From: Seminavis robusta
Taxonomy: Eukaryota; Bacillariophyta; Bacillariophyceae; Naviculales; Naviculaceae
Assembly (NCBI GenBank): GCA_903772945.1
Contig: CAICTM010001860.1
Coordinates: 1 to 21,439 of the forward strand
Length of the DNA: 21,439 bases
Direction: 5' to 3'
Positions 8,054-17,312 of the stretch are shown here, one piece after another; the first letter of the stretch is position 1, and each line of letters starts with the position of its first letter. The notes beneath the pieces were generated by a model. That model ran no database searches. It had not been told where the DNA came from and worked only from the letters and a program-made list of their open reading frames with translations. The position numbers were made by a program, and so were the translations under genes.

Positions 8054-11000
8054 CATCTGCCGAGGTTGGGCGCCAAACTGTGAAAACTTGCGCTCGACTC
8101 GGTAGGAAATTGTACAACGGCCGCAAATTGTCGACATCCATTACGTTCGTTTCTGCATTTTCCGCTCCGTCTTGAGCAACGAAGTCAAAGAAATATCGAA
8201 TTTGATAACGCGGGTCGAGCCGATGGAATTTGGACGCCCAATCCATGAATCGATTTTGCATTGTCTCTTTTCGCACTTCGGACGAAGACACGCTGCTGTT
8301 GTCGTCGTTAGCCACTAAATGTCTGGTACTGATGAAGGGGGCCGCTTGCGTAGAGTGCATGCGGCGCTCGAAATTCGCCATCTTGTTTGCCCAGTCTCGG
8401 TCCTCTTCTTCGTCAACGTTGAAGGAGAAATTGAAAGATTGTTGTTGCATGCTGATGCTGTTCTGGGAATCCCTCATGTCGTCTTGGCCCGATTGATCAG
8501 ATTCATCGTCATCACTAGATGCAAAAATATTCCGTCGTGCTCGCTTCTTCTCGAGATTCAATCCCTTGTAGCGCTGCGAGTTGCCGACGAAAAAGTAGGG
8601 GATGTTGGAATCCTCGAATTGTCGGTCGTTTGTAACGTGTTCGAAAAGGTTGAATTCCTTTGTGATGGCTCGCCCCATTTGCACAGCTTCCTTGCGGCTG
8701 GTAGCCGTACAGGAATCGACAAGATAGTCGACAGCTTCGCATCCCAGGAAAGATTTCTTGTATGTACGGAGACGGAACTTGTGCTCCTTGACCTTCACGC
8801 ATGTTTCAAAGTCTTTGGCAATGACCATCAAACGCGATACGTCGATGTTGATTGTTTCCATGGGGCGAATCTCGCCGTCATAGCAGAATTGGTAGTACAA
8901 GTCCTCATCTTCAAACTCATGCTCTTGGTCGACGTGTTCGAACAAGCCAAATTCTCGTGCAAGAGATCTGCCCAGATCAACGGCCTCCACACGACCTTCC
9001 GCAAGACCCGATCCCACAAGAAAATCGACAGCGTCCGATCCCACAAACGCGTCATCGGGCTTTTTGCTCTTTTTCTTCTTCTTGCTCTTCTTCTCCTTCT
9101 CTTTCTCTTTCGGGTTCTCGCTTTGATCTCGCCCACTTCCTTTCAATGAATCTCCAGTAGTGGTTCTCAGGAGGATTTCACCGGCCTGTGTCACTATGTC
9201 TCCGGACGATTTCAACAGCTCGGCTGCGGCACTACGTCTTTGATCTGGATTCTCCATCATTCCTCCTCCAACCCTCACTCCGTTACGGAATGCCTCTGCA
9301 ATTATCTCGAGTGGTAATGATTTCAAGCTGACAGAATTCAAACCAGACACGGCAGACACCAATCCACGCAGAGGCGTTTTGCTGTCGCCGCTGCCTTTCA
9401 GCTGTTCTTCGAATTGTTGCGAGAATCGATATAAGAGATAATCATCCTTGAACTCTCTCTTGCCGTCGATTCCAAGGAACAAGCCAACATCGTGAGTCAG
9501 CTTCTTCCCCAAGTCCACGGCATCCTTCCGAGACTTTGCCAGACTGGAATTGACCATGAAACTGACGGCCTCGCTCCCAACGAAGGTTCCTCGGTAAGCT
9601 TTCGCGCGGAATTTGTGTTCCTTGACTTTCACTCCGTTTAAGAAGCTCTCAGCTATTGCCAACATTTCATCCGACACATTCTTGACCGCAAGGGATGCTC
9701 TGCTGGCTTCACTGCGATTCAGGAGGAAAGCACGGCCGGATCTTCGCTTCCTCTTATGCTGTGGTAAGTCCTCCTCGGGAACGGTACGCCGATCCGCTGG
9801 TGTGAAGCGGAAATATATTTGATCATCCTCAAATTCTCTGTTGCCAGTAACCTTTTCAAACAGGTTGTATTTTTCCACTAATTGGCACCCAAGACGAACC
9901 GCGTGGCCTCTTGATGACGCCAAGCGCGTGTTGACCAAGAAGTCCACAGCTCGGGAACCCATGAAAGTGTTCTTGTAGGTCTTGAGCCGGTATGTGTGGT
10001 CCTTGACTTTGACGCCTTGTTCAAAGGTAGCCGCCACTTCTTTCAAGGGTAACTCCGCCTTGACAGGTCTTGTGAATCGCTCCTTCTTATCAGTGAACCG
10101 AAAGTAAAACATGGAATCACTGAAGTCGTGCTTGCCTGTCACTTCTCTGAACAGGTTGAACTCTCGCTCCAGACGTCTTCCAAGCTTGGCCGCATCAACG
10201 CGAGAATCCGCGAGGCCAGATGTCACCATAAAAGTCACAGCTCTAGCCGCGACAAAGGTATCCTTGTAGGAAACACTTTTCTTGGTTCCAGGTTTCTTGC
10301 TGTTGTCGCCGACCTTGATGCCGCGTTCCAAGATCTCTGCTACTTCAGTGAGCCGCTGGTACTCTTTCGGGAGATCCTCTTCACCGTCTTCTTGTTGGAC
10401 GAACCTTTCAAAGTCTTCTGAGTCGTTTCCATTGGTACTCCTTGACACGAAAGACGAACCGCCCACGGAAGAAACTCCGTCGTCATCTTTGTCATAATCG
10501 TCGTCCTCCTCCTCGCCACTGATATCTGTGTCCTCTCGTCCCATGGAAATCAAGCGTGTTGACAGCATGTTATCAATGGAGAAATACCGATTCCGCTTGT
10601 CGACAAATCGATACAGCTTGTTCCTGGAGTCTTCAAATTCGTGATCACGTAATATTGGTTCAAAGAGATTGAACTGACGAACGAACTTTCGCCCCAGTTC
10701 GACTGCTTCCCCTCGCGTCTTCGCCATTCGTGTCCGCACCAAAAACTGCACCGCTTCGGAACCAACAAAGCATTTTTTGTGCTTGCGCAATCCTTGCCGT
10801 CGCGTCTTGACTTTGACACCTTCCTCGAAGAGTCGTACCTTGGTCATCATATTCATCCTCTTGACTTCCATGGGCAAATACGCGACGATGCGGTAGTGGA
10901 TGTTGCTGGAATCGTGCAACAAAAAGGCGGAATAGTTACCGCCGCCCGTAAGGGAGTTAGCCGTAGACCGCAACGATCCTGTCACTCCGTCGTGGCTGTG

Positions 11001-13223
11001 CACTTTGATGACCGAAGAGACACCACCGGTGCTAACGGGGACGAACAATCCAAAATGTTCCACCAATTCACGGCCTACTTGGAGTGCCTCGGAACGATTT
11101 TTGCGTGTAAGATTACTCAGAAAGTCCACAGCAGCACTGCCTGCAAAACACTTCTCCTGTGTTGTTCCCTTCGTACGACCCGGCATGGACGTGTAGGCCA
11201 ATCCATCCTTTAATGACTTGCCAATGGCTTCCAATTGTTTGAGATATTCTTCCGATGGAGGTTCCTTCTTGCTCCTCTTGCCAAAAACGCTGTCAACTCT
11301 TGGAATGGGTTCTTCGGAACGAGACCGTGTCTTGTCTCTCGAGGGAACCGATCGATCACTAGGTCTTCCACGTGGTGTGTGTCCAGATTTGGCCAGGCTG
11401 TCCTGGGCGGAACTCTTGGCTGCCATGGATTTTGCGAATCGTCCCACTCGATTCCGTACCGGTGATGGCTGTCGATGAACCGCTCGCGACCGGACTGGTG
11501 ACGTGTGTACTCGTCGAATGCCTGCTCCCAGCGGTGACACACTGCGTTTCTGGGTCACATTGCTTGCCGTATTGGCTCTTGTTGCACGGCCACGACGAGG
11601 AATCTCCTGTTCTTGTGGTGCCGCTACAACTACGACCTTACTGCTCTTGCGCGATGCCGTGGAAGATGCCACGGATGCGGCAGAACTTTGTCGTGACGGC
11701 GACCGCTCGGAAGGAAAAGCGTCGGTACTTCTGCGTTGCGGTGATTTGGATTTTGGCTTTCTCGACGACGACATGGACACAACGCCGCTGACTTTTTTCT
11801 TTAGTCCCCTCCACATGCGACCTACCTTGCGATTGTCTTTGAAACTATTGCTTCGCTTGACTTCACCGAAGGATGGTGGTTTCGCCAAGGTGGCGCTGGA
11901 CGAGACACCAGAGCCACGTGGCCGTGCCGCAGACTCGCCCGGCACCTGCAAGACTCGTTGCGAGGCTCTTTTGACGGCTTGTTGTGTGCCCGGAGTGGAT
12001 GCGACGGAAGCAGCAATGGATGATTCGTCGTCATCTGTACTAATGCCTCCACTGGCGCCGTTTCCACGAAAGTGCAAGAGACTGGGCTTGGTTTTCAGAT
12101 CGGACGCCGATGAAGAAGCCGTTTCCTTGAAGGGCTTGTTGTTGGTGGTGTGTTCACTAAAGTTGAGCTGTGAAGCGTCAAGCTGATTTGGGTCTTCTTC
12201 TCTAATGGCTTTGATGGCAGGCTTTCGGTAGGAATGCTTGGGTTGTATTTTGGGCGGAGGTGGAGCTGGTGCTTCGTCCAATATGGAATCAAAATCGACA
12301 CTGGATTCGCTTTCATGATGTATCTCCGGCGGTACTGGTGAGTTTCTATCAATGAACTCGTCTACATCCACGGGATTGTTCCCTGAGGGGGAAAGTTCGA
12401 TGTGAGGCGGTGAGGCTGCTCTCGTTGATACCGTTTCTGGTGGTTGGTCTGGTTCAATGAGATGAGGCTTGGAAGCCGCCTTTGCAGCAGCGGCTGCTCC
12501 AATTCTCGAAAACATCTCTAGCTCCTCCTCGTGTTCATCGACATCTACTTCACAGCTGACAGTGGATGCCATGCTCATGGTCGACCTGGCAGGAGAAAGA
12601 GAGCGCCGTCTGGCCGAGGATCTCATGTGTGATTCTCCCGGGTCATTCTCTGATTCTAATACTACCTCTTCCTCGTCAATTTCATCTTCTGATTGACTTA
12701 TAATGGACACTCCAGTAGCAGTAGTTGTACCAGTACTAATGCCGGCAGCAGTGGAAGCAGGTGGGAGGGGAGGCGTTGATTTGCATCCCTGAGGCTGTGT
12801 TGTTGTTCCATTAGGATGAGGAGGGGAAGAGGAAGACTTATCTGATTGCGGATCATCCGGATTGTGATGATTAGGAGGTGCTGCATCAGATGATGGTCTT
12901 TCTTGTTTACCATCAGGGTGATCAGCGGTAGCATCTGAAGAAGCCATGTTGTTCTTTGGCTGGTTCAGGGAAGAATTGGAACTGGATCTTCCATTCAGTG
13001 GTTGCTCAGCGTCTTTGGATAATGGCTGATCAGCCTCGGGACCCTTAGGGCCTGATCCTCCTGGGTTAGCAGCCGTTGTATCTGAAGTTGTTGATGAGGT
13101 TTGGGTATCCCTAGCTGTTGAAGAACCAACGGTAGGAGTGGTAGTGCTTGTTGTACTACTGGTAGCAGTAGTGAACTGATGAGGCTGAGAAGGAATATCA
13201 CGCTGTAGTTCTGCAGTCATCAT
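6502..13223 (-). CDS. Seven-DEP-domain protein with C-terminal class II (ExoY/edema-factor-type) nucleotidyl-cyclase-like domain
   Basis: Exon 1 is 13223-8053 and exon 2 is 7960-6502, giving 2,209 residues. The ATG at 13223 starts a disordered Ser/Thr/Pro-rich region of about 650 residues, with a basic patch near 465-500 (RMWRGLKKKV). Seven DEP domains follow at about 660-1550, each with an F-x-G-S-x-A-V-x-F-L-V type core; DEP6 holds a Lys-rich insert. DEP domains commonly target signalling proteins to membranes or receptors. After a linker (1550-1690), the C-terminal domain shows KGKS (1741-1744) with LSGFVPF, a D-x-D at 1941/1943 and H-x-x-E-x-x-N at 2035/2038/2041. These resemble, in order, the nucleotide- and metal-binding motifs of class II adenylyl cyclases. 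The residue expected as catalytic His near KGKS is not evident (D1739, I1740), so activity is uncertain. The tail is acidic (DDDDD). The role is probably signalling, at a membrane or in the cytosol. The DEP calls are firm; the cyclase kinship is a motif-level inference. Confidence 0.8.
7961..8052 (-). other. 92-nt GT-AG intron in the DEP/cyclase-like gene
   Basis: The minus strand reads GC|GTAAGT at the donor and CCCATTTTTTGACAG|AATCC at the acceptor. The donor itself contains an in-frame TAA, so without splicing the protein would end after the seventh DEP domain and linker. Splicing yields GC+A (Ala1724), and the frame continues 485 codons. The consensus ends, the Py-rich tract and exact phase make this a confident intron. 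Confidence 0.92.
8590..11245 (-). repeat. Array of seven DEP domains (coding repeat)
   Basis: Cores in order from the N-terminus: FAGSAAVDFL (near 11140), FVGSEAVQFLV (10765), FVAARAVTFMV (10245), FMGSRAVDFLV (9955), FVGSEAVSFMV (9575), FVGSDAVDFLV (9035) and FLGCEAVDYLV (8740). Each is followed by (S/T)R-x-(D/E/H)A-x-x-(L/M)G-(R/K) and by an F-E-D/F-x-D stretch ending in aromatic residues. DEP1 is the most divergent and carries a Gly/Ser insert. DEP6 has a Lys-rich KKKSKK insert. The pattern implies intragenic duplication of a unit of roughly 90-120 residues. Confidence 0.9.
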
Positions 13224-14093
13224 CTATCAAAGGAAGATATCTGTCTGCTGTGTCACTGCCCGCCACCGCCACTGCTCTGGTCGTCAATCAAGGGGATGCT
13301 GTCCTGTACGTGACTCGAGAAGACCCCGTAAGCTTCACTCCTCTTAGCTTGGGCCCGACAGATGATAGATGATGCTACCCTCTTGGTGATTGATTGATAC
13401 CTTGATAACACTTCTTCTAATACCGGTATACCGGTGGTATCTACTATACGCACTATACAATGGATGGACTTCAGGAGCTAATAAGCATCAGTTAGTCAGT
13501 CAGTCAAGCTGTATGGTACCGTACTTAGCGCAGTATGTATGTTCGTCGTTGTTGCTGCTACCACCGACCTGATCTGATGAGTTCGCTTGCTTCCATACCA
13601 TCCGCTTGTTCTTCTGCTGTCTTCCTGAGCCGCCCGCGTTTTCCAGTGACCACACCGTGCAGCTGTTGCCACCAAAAGTTGCACGGGATTCGACTCTGGA
13701 CTGGACTCAACACACTCAGGGATCAAGCAACCTTACCAGATGACACTACTTTGCACTCATTATTTAGATTAGGAGTAGATAGTTGGTCTTGAGCAGCGTA
13801 AGAGACAAGCCAACTTGAAAGGCTCAGTTGGTGTGGCGAGGAGGATCTGAGCTCACTAGTCTAGTAGCTACCGGTAGTTAGCTAGATAGCTAGATAGATA
13901 GCCACTAGTAGTCAGGAACCCAGAATACAGAGAGGACAGGACTGAGTTAGGTGAGAGAGTATTGCTGGCTGCTATTCAGGGAGCGCGGGCTGCTTGAGCA
14001 AAATAAATAGAAATATGGGAACACACTCACCACGATGCAGGAGCCAAGAATACAGAAATGACAGGACTTGGCGGTCTTGCTTGCAGAGTTTTC

Positions 14094-14399
14094 AGGCCGG
14101 ACCCTTGCCAGAAAAAAAACTGAACGTCTAATAACGGATTCAGACAAGATGTGCTTGAGGACGACCCACGAGCCAAGGCCTGGGTATTTCCCACAGTCAA
14201 GTCTGCTCATCGGCCACACTGGCCTCCTGAGAGGGTGCGACGCCTGTTAGCTATCTAAGGATTTGTACACTGAGGTCAGAGCCATCATTCACCACAAATC
14301 ACGAGCTCTTTGTTGAAGAGAGTTGGGGTTGGTAAAGAAGTTTGAAGGGGGTAGTAGGAGAGGTAAGGAAAAGGGATAGTAGGCCGGACCCTTGCCAGA
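14094..14399. repeat. 19-bp exact direct repeat bounding a 306-bp segment
   Basis: AGGCCGGACCCTTGCCAGA occurs at 14094-14112 and again, identical, at 14381-14399. It could flank an old insertion or be part of a dispersed repeat. No transposase frame or inverted ends are visible between the copies. Confidence 0.7.
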
Positions 14400-15235
14400 G
14401 AAGAACATGAATTAACTTAGGAATTACAAGTCCCCGGAGGGATTAGAGAAGAACAACTTTAGAAGACGATCAGCATGAGAGCGCAGCATGGTCTGGCTTG
14501 GCTTGAGCTTGAGCTGGCGCAGGCCAGGAACTGTGCTATAGCTTATTATGTTTAAGGGGCTTAGCACTAAACTAAGGTGCCATTCACGTACCGGTACCGC
14601 TATCCCTGCTCGCTCCGCCCTCTGTTGCCATTGAACTCGGGTAGTATACAGTAGTAGTACTGTCACTTGCCTCCCCAACCTCCTCCTCCACGAGATCAGC
14701 CACAAGGTAAAGCTCTGTGTTGATCTTGCTGTCTTGTACTGAGTAGGTATATACCAAAGGTGCACGGGAGCTTTGCAGGACTCTATGCAAATCTGCAATA
14801 ACCAGGTACTAGTACCATACGAAGCATTGCAGGGCTTCCCTGGGGTTTGGGTGTGACTCCATACAGTATTCTATTCATGGCATTGTTGTCACTACTACGG
14901 TACATGTAGCAACTACTAGCTAGACTGGCTACCGTACTGACTAGCGTGTTGTAAGTTGTAATTGATGTAGCAACAGCACTGCCGGTGGTGGTCTTGAAGA
15001 AGCCGGGGCTGGATGCTGCGGAGGGAAGAGAGAAACGTACCTTACGAGTAGACACAACCTACCGGTAGAGTACAAAACTAATCTTAATAAAGAGGTCATC
15101 ATTTGCCAGTAAATGCGAAAGATTTCCAGTCTTGTGAACAATGTTCCGGCGGACAAAGTCATGGACAGAAAAACAAAAAAGAGCCTGAGACCATGACGGT
15201 CAAAATTGGCTGTGGTCCTCGCCGCTTTGCGCTAC

Positions 15236-15243
15236 TATATATT
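15236..15243 (+). promoter_or_regulatory. Possible TATA box of archease gene
   Basis: TATATATT lies 116 nt upstream of the archease ATG. It is followed at 15254-15266 by a CTAGCTAG run, which would be in the 5' leader if transcription starts about 30 nt downstream. This rests on motif and position only. Confidence 0.3.
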
Positions 15244-15358
15244 ATGTGGATAGACTAGCTAGCTAGAGTTGTTGGCGTTGTCTACCAAGCAATGGATCTT
15301 TGTCCTGACGAGTCCTAGCTAGTACCGGTCATCAATCAGTAAGGGAGAAGGATACAGA

Positions 15359-16105
15359 ATGGCCGACAATGATGATGACACAACGGCTAGTACGCCTCTG
15401 GGGAAGCGGCAGTCAAGTCGTCGGGACCGCCGTGCCGCTCGAGCTACGGAAACAGCGCAAGCAACGGATGATGTTGTAGTAGTTCGTGTCAGTAGTAATA
15501 GTAATAGAGGTCCTTCGGACGAGCTGGAACGACGGATTGCTGCATCAGTAGAACGACGCAAGAAATCCAATGTGGCAGCCGCGCTTCTGACGGTGGATTT
15601 GAAGGAATCGGATTACAACGAGATTTTGGGAACGTACGAGTATTTGGATCACACGGCCGACATTCAGTTGCACAGTTGGGGGAATTCACTAGGCGAAGCG
15701 CTGGAGGCGTTGGCATTGGCGCTCTTTGGCTACATGACCAAACTGAGTCTGATCCAAGTGAATGACCAAGACAGTGCCGACTTTGGAACGGACAGTTCCA
15801 TTTCGGCTCATGATCTGACCAGTTTGGTCTTTAACTTTCTACAAGAATGGTTGTGCATCTTTCACGAATCCGGATTTGTCCCAAGAACGGTTTGCGTACA
15901 ATCCGTCAATCTAGAAACATTCACGGTGGTCAGCTCGGGAAAGGGAGAAACCATGAAATCACACAAACATGTACAAGGAACAGAAGTCAAGGCTGTCACA
16001 TACTCCAACCTGCAAGTCATACCAGCCAATAATGATGATGATGATGAGTCGTCGCCACTAGATACCACTGGGAGGTGGGACATTTGGGTGATTCTTGACA
16101 TTTAA
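15359..16105 (+). CDS. Archease (RtcB tRNA-splicing ligase cofactor)
   Basis: This encodes 248 residues with no intron. The archease core begins at about residue 91 with GTYEYLDHTADIQLHSWG. It continues through ALALFGYMT, a DLTSLVFNFLQEWL segment and HKHVQGTEVKAVTYSNLQV, and ends with the typical ...WVILDI C-terminus. The conserved acidic residues D97 and D101 of the LDHTAD motif and the terminal Asp are present. Archease promotes guanylylation and turnover of the RtcB RNA ligase, which joins tRNA exons and, in animals, XBP1 mRNA. The usual family length is about 140-170 residues. The extra 85-90 N-terminal residues are low complexity, first acidic and then strongly basic (SSRRDRRAAR, LERRIAASVERRKKS), so they may direct nuclear import or RNA contact. 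An Asp run (NNDDDDES) is inserted near the C-terminus. The family assignment is strong; the role of the extension is inference. Confidence 0.93.
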   Translation: MADNDDDTTASTPLGKRQSSRRDRRAARATETAQATDDVVVVRVSSNSNRGPSDELERRIAASVERRKKSNVAAALLTVDLKESDYNEILGTYEYLDHTADIQLHSWGNSLGEALEALALALFGYMTKLSLIQVNDQDSADFGTDSSISAHDLTSLVFNFLQEWLCIFHESGFVPRTVCVQSVNLETFTVVSSGKGETMKSHKHVQGTEVKAVTYSNLQVIPANNDDDDESSPLDTTGRWDIWVILDI

Positions 16106-17312
16106 TTTGAGCAAATAGAAACAGATGTCAGGGATGAAAGGGAGGGCATCATTGATAGGCAGGCAGGCTGGCAAATAGTTGAGAATCCAGAAAGCAAATC
16201 AACCAACGCTAAGACGACGGCACATCAGAGAAAAGATGTGTGTGATTGTTTATGAGTTCCTGCTCTGCTATGCACTAGTATGCTGTGCTTGAGAGGAACA
16301 AGGACATGCGGAAATTGTAGAGTGCTGATGTATCGAGCATGGTTGTCCTGGCCTGAGGGAATGGTTGTGCCCAGAATAGCAAATCAACAATGTACTAGTA
16401 CTCTGCAAATCTGTGTCCTCAAGATCCTGGTCTCTAGAGTTCGCCCCAATGGAACAGGAACCCTTTGATGTTCCAAATAACTAACAAATAACTAACTGTG
16501 AGCCTCCTCGATTGTTTCATTGAGGCCAACTTTAGCTAGCTGACACTGGTAGTTCTCTTTGGAGACGAAAATTCAACCTACGATAAGGATTTGTAAATGC
16601 TGGGGACTCTAGGATTAAGTGTTCCCTGAGTGTTGCTTGAGGTGCCAGAGATTGTCCTACTAGCTAGCTAGCTAGCAAGCAAGCTAGTTTCCGTAAGGAA
16701 TAGTCAGTCTAATGAATTGCTTGTTCTGGCGGGGACTGCACCCTCCACGCACGGCACTGAAGTGCAAAGAATTCCAAGGCAGCTTGTTAAAAATTGGTGA
16801 TGTTCAAACATTTGTCCACGATTACAAAATAGCTACGGTATTTCCGGCAGGCACAGAAACGGCTACAGCTATAACTGATGGCTGTTCTGGCTATAGCTGG
16901 CTGTAGACAACCTGCCTTCCCACAGCTTGTGTCCACCCATGTCCAGCTCCCATCTGCACCCGCAGCCCTCTTCCGCCAAGACAAACAATACAACCCACCT
17001 TCCAATCAAGACACCACTGTTACCCCTCTTTCGCCCTCGCCCGTCACTCTTTGGCACTCAACCTATCTATTATACCCATCTTGGTCAACACATTCTGAGA
17101 TCTCTCTCTGTTGCTACGACAACCATCCACTCCCAGCCATGGCACCACCCCTGCAACTGGCCTCTTCCACCCTCAGCATCACAATACCCCACCACCATCC
17201 CTTTCCCAGCTACCTTCAAACTGGTGTCACTTAGCCGCCTTACCAATTACTAGCTAGTAGCCTTAGTAAATCCCATAGTAACTTACATAGTAGACAAGTC
17301 AGCTAGCGGTAG
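16106..17312. other. Convergent 3' spacer with CTAG run and G-poor tract
   Basis: This spacer lies between the 3' ends of archease (plus) and the hydrolase/ligase gene (minus). It contains a (CTAG)n/(CAAG)n run at 16661-16688 and a striking C/A/T-rich, G-poor plus-strand tract at about 16930-17230. It holds two overlapping frames of about 110 residues without recognisable protein features. CTAG words recur at 17248-17312 next to the minus-strand stop. I see no defensible gene. Confidence 0.5.
16661..16688. repeat. CTAG/CAAG tetranucleotide run
   Basis: CTAGCTAGCTAGCTAG followed by CAAGCAAG and CTAG. This is a short microsatellite of the same CTAG word that is scattered through most spacers in the window. 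Confidence 0.8.

Larger units (their letters stand above)
13224..15358. other. 2.1-kb intergenic region between the divergent DEP gene and archease
   Basis: This region lies upstream of both neighbours. It contains no frame I can defend. It holds CTAG/GATAG microsatellite-like sequence at 13857-13910, ACCGGT words, two related segments near 13919-13942 and 14044-14068 (AGAATACAGA...GACAGGACT), and a 19-bp exact direct repeat (14094-14112 and 14381-14399). A short minus-strand frame at 14783-15055 starts only at GTG and has no recognised domain. Confidence 0.5.

Noticed and set aside
7961..8076. A separate gene starting at 8076 for the cyclase-like domain
   Set aside because: The apparent start is TTG, and the first 39 codons are intron sequence with GTAAGT and TTTTTTGACAG ends. 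Splicing joins it in phase to the DEP exon.
8319..9149. Plus-strand open frame of 276 codons
   Set aside because: It is antisense to DEP6 and DEP7. Its Leu-rich composition is the complement of Lys- and Glu-rich sense codons.
14424..15162. Several short minus-strand frames
   Set aside because: They show no domain, signal peptide or convincing splice pattern. An AAG|GTACGT near 15041 looks like a donor, but no matching exon is supported.
16878..17253. Two overlapping plus-strand frames of about 110-118 codons
   Set aside because: They are open because the tract is G-poor and so low in TAG and TGA. The products are Pro/Ser/His/Thr-rich with no motif.
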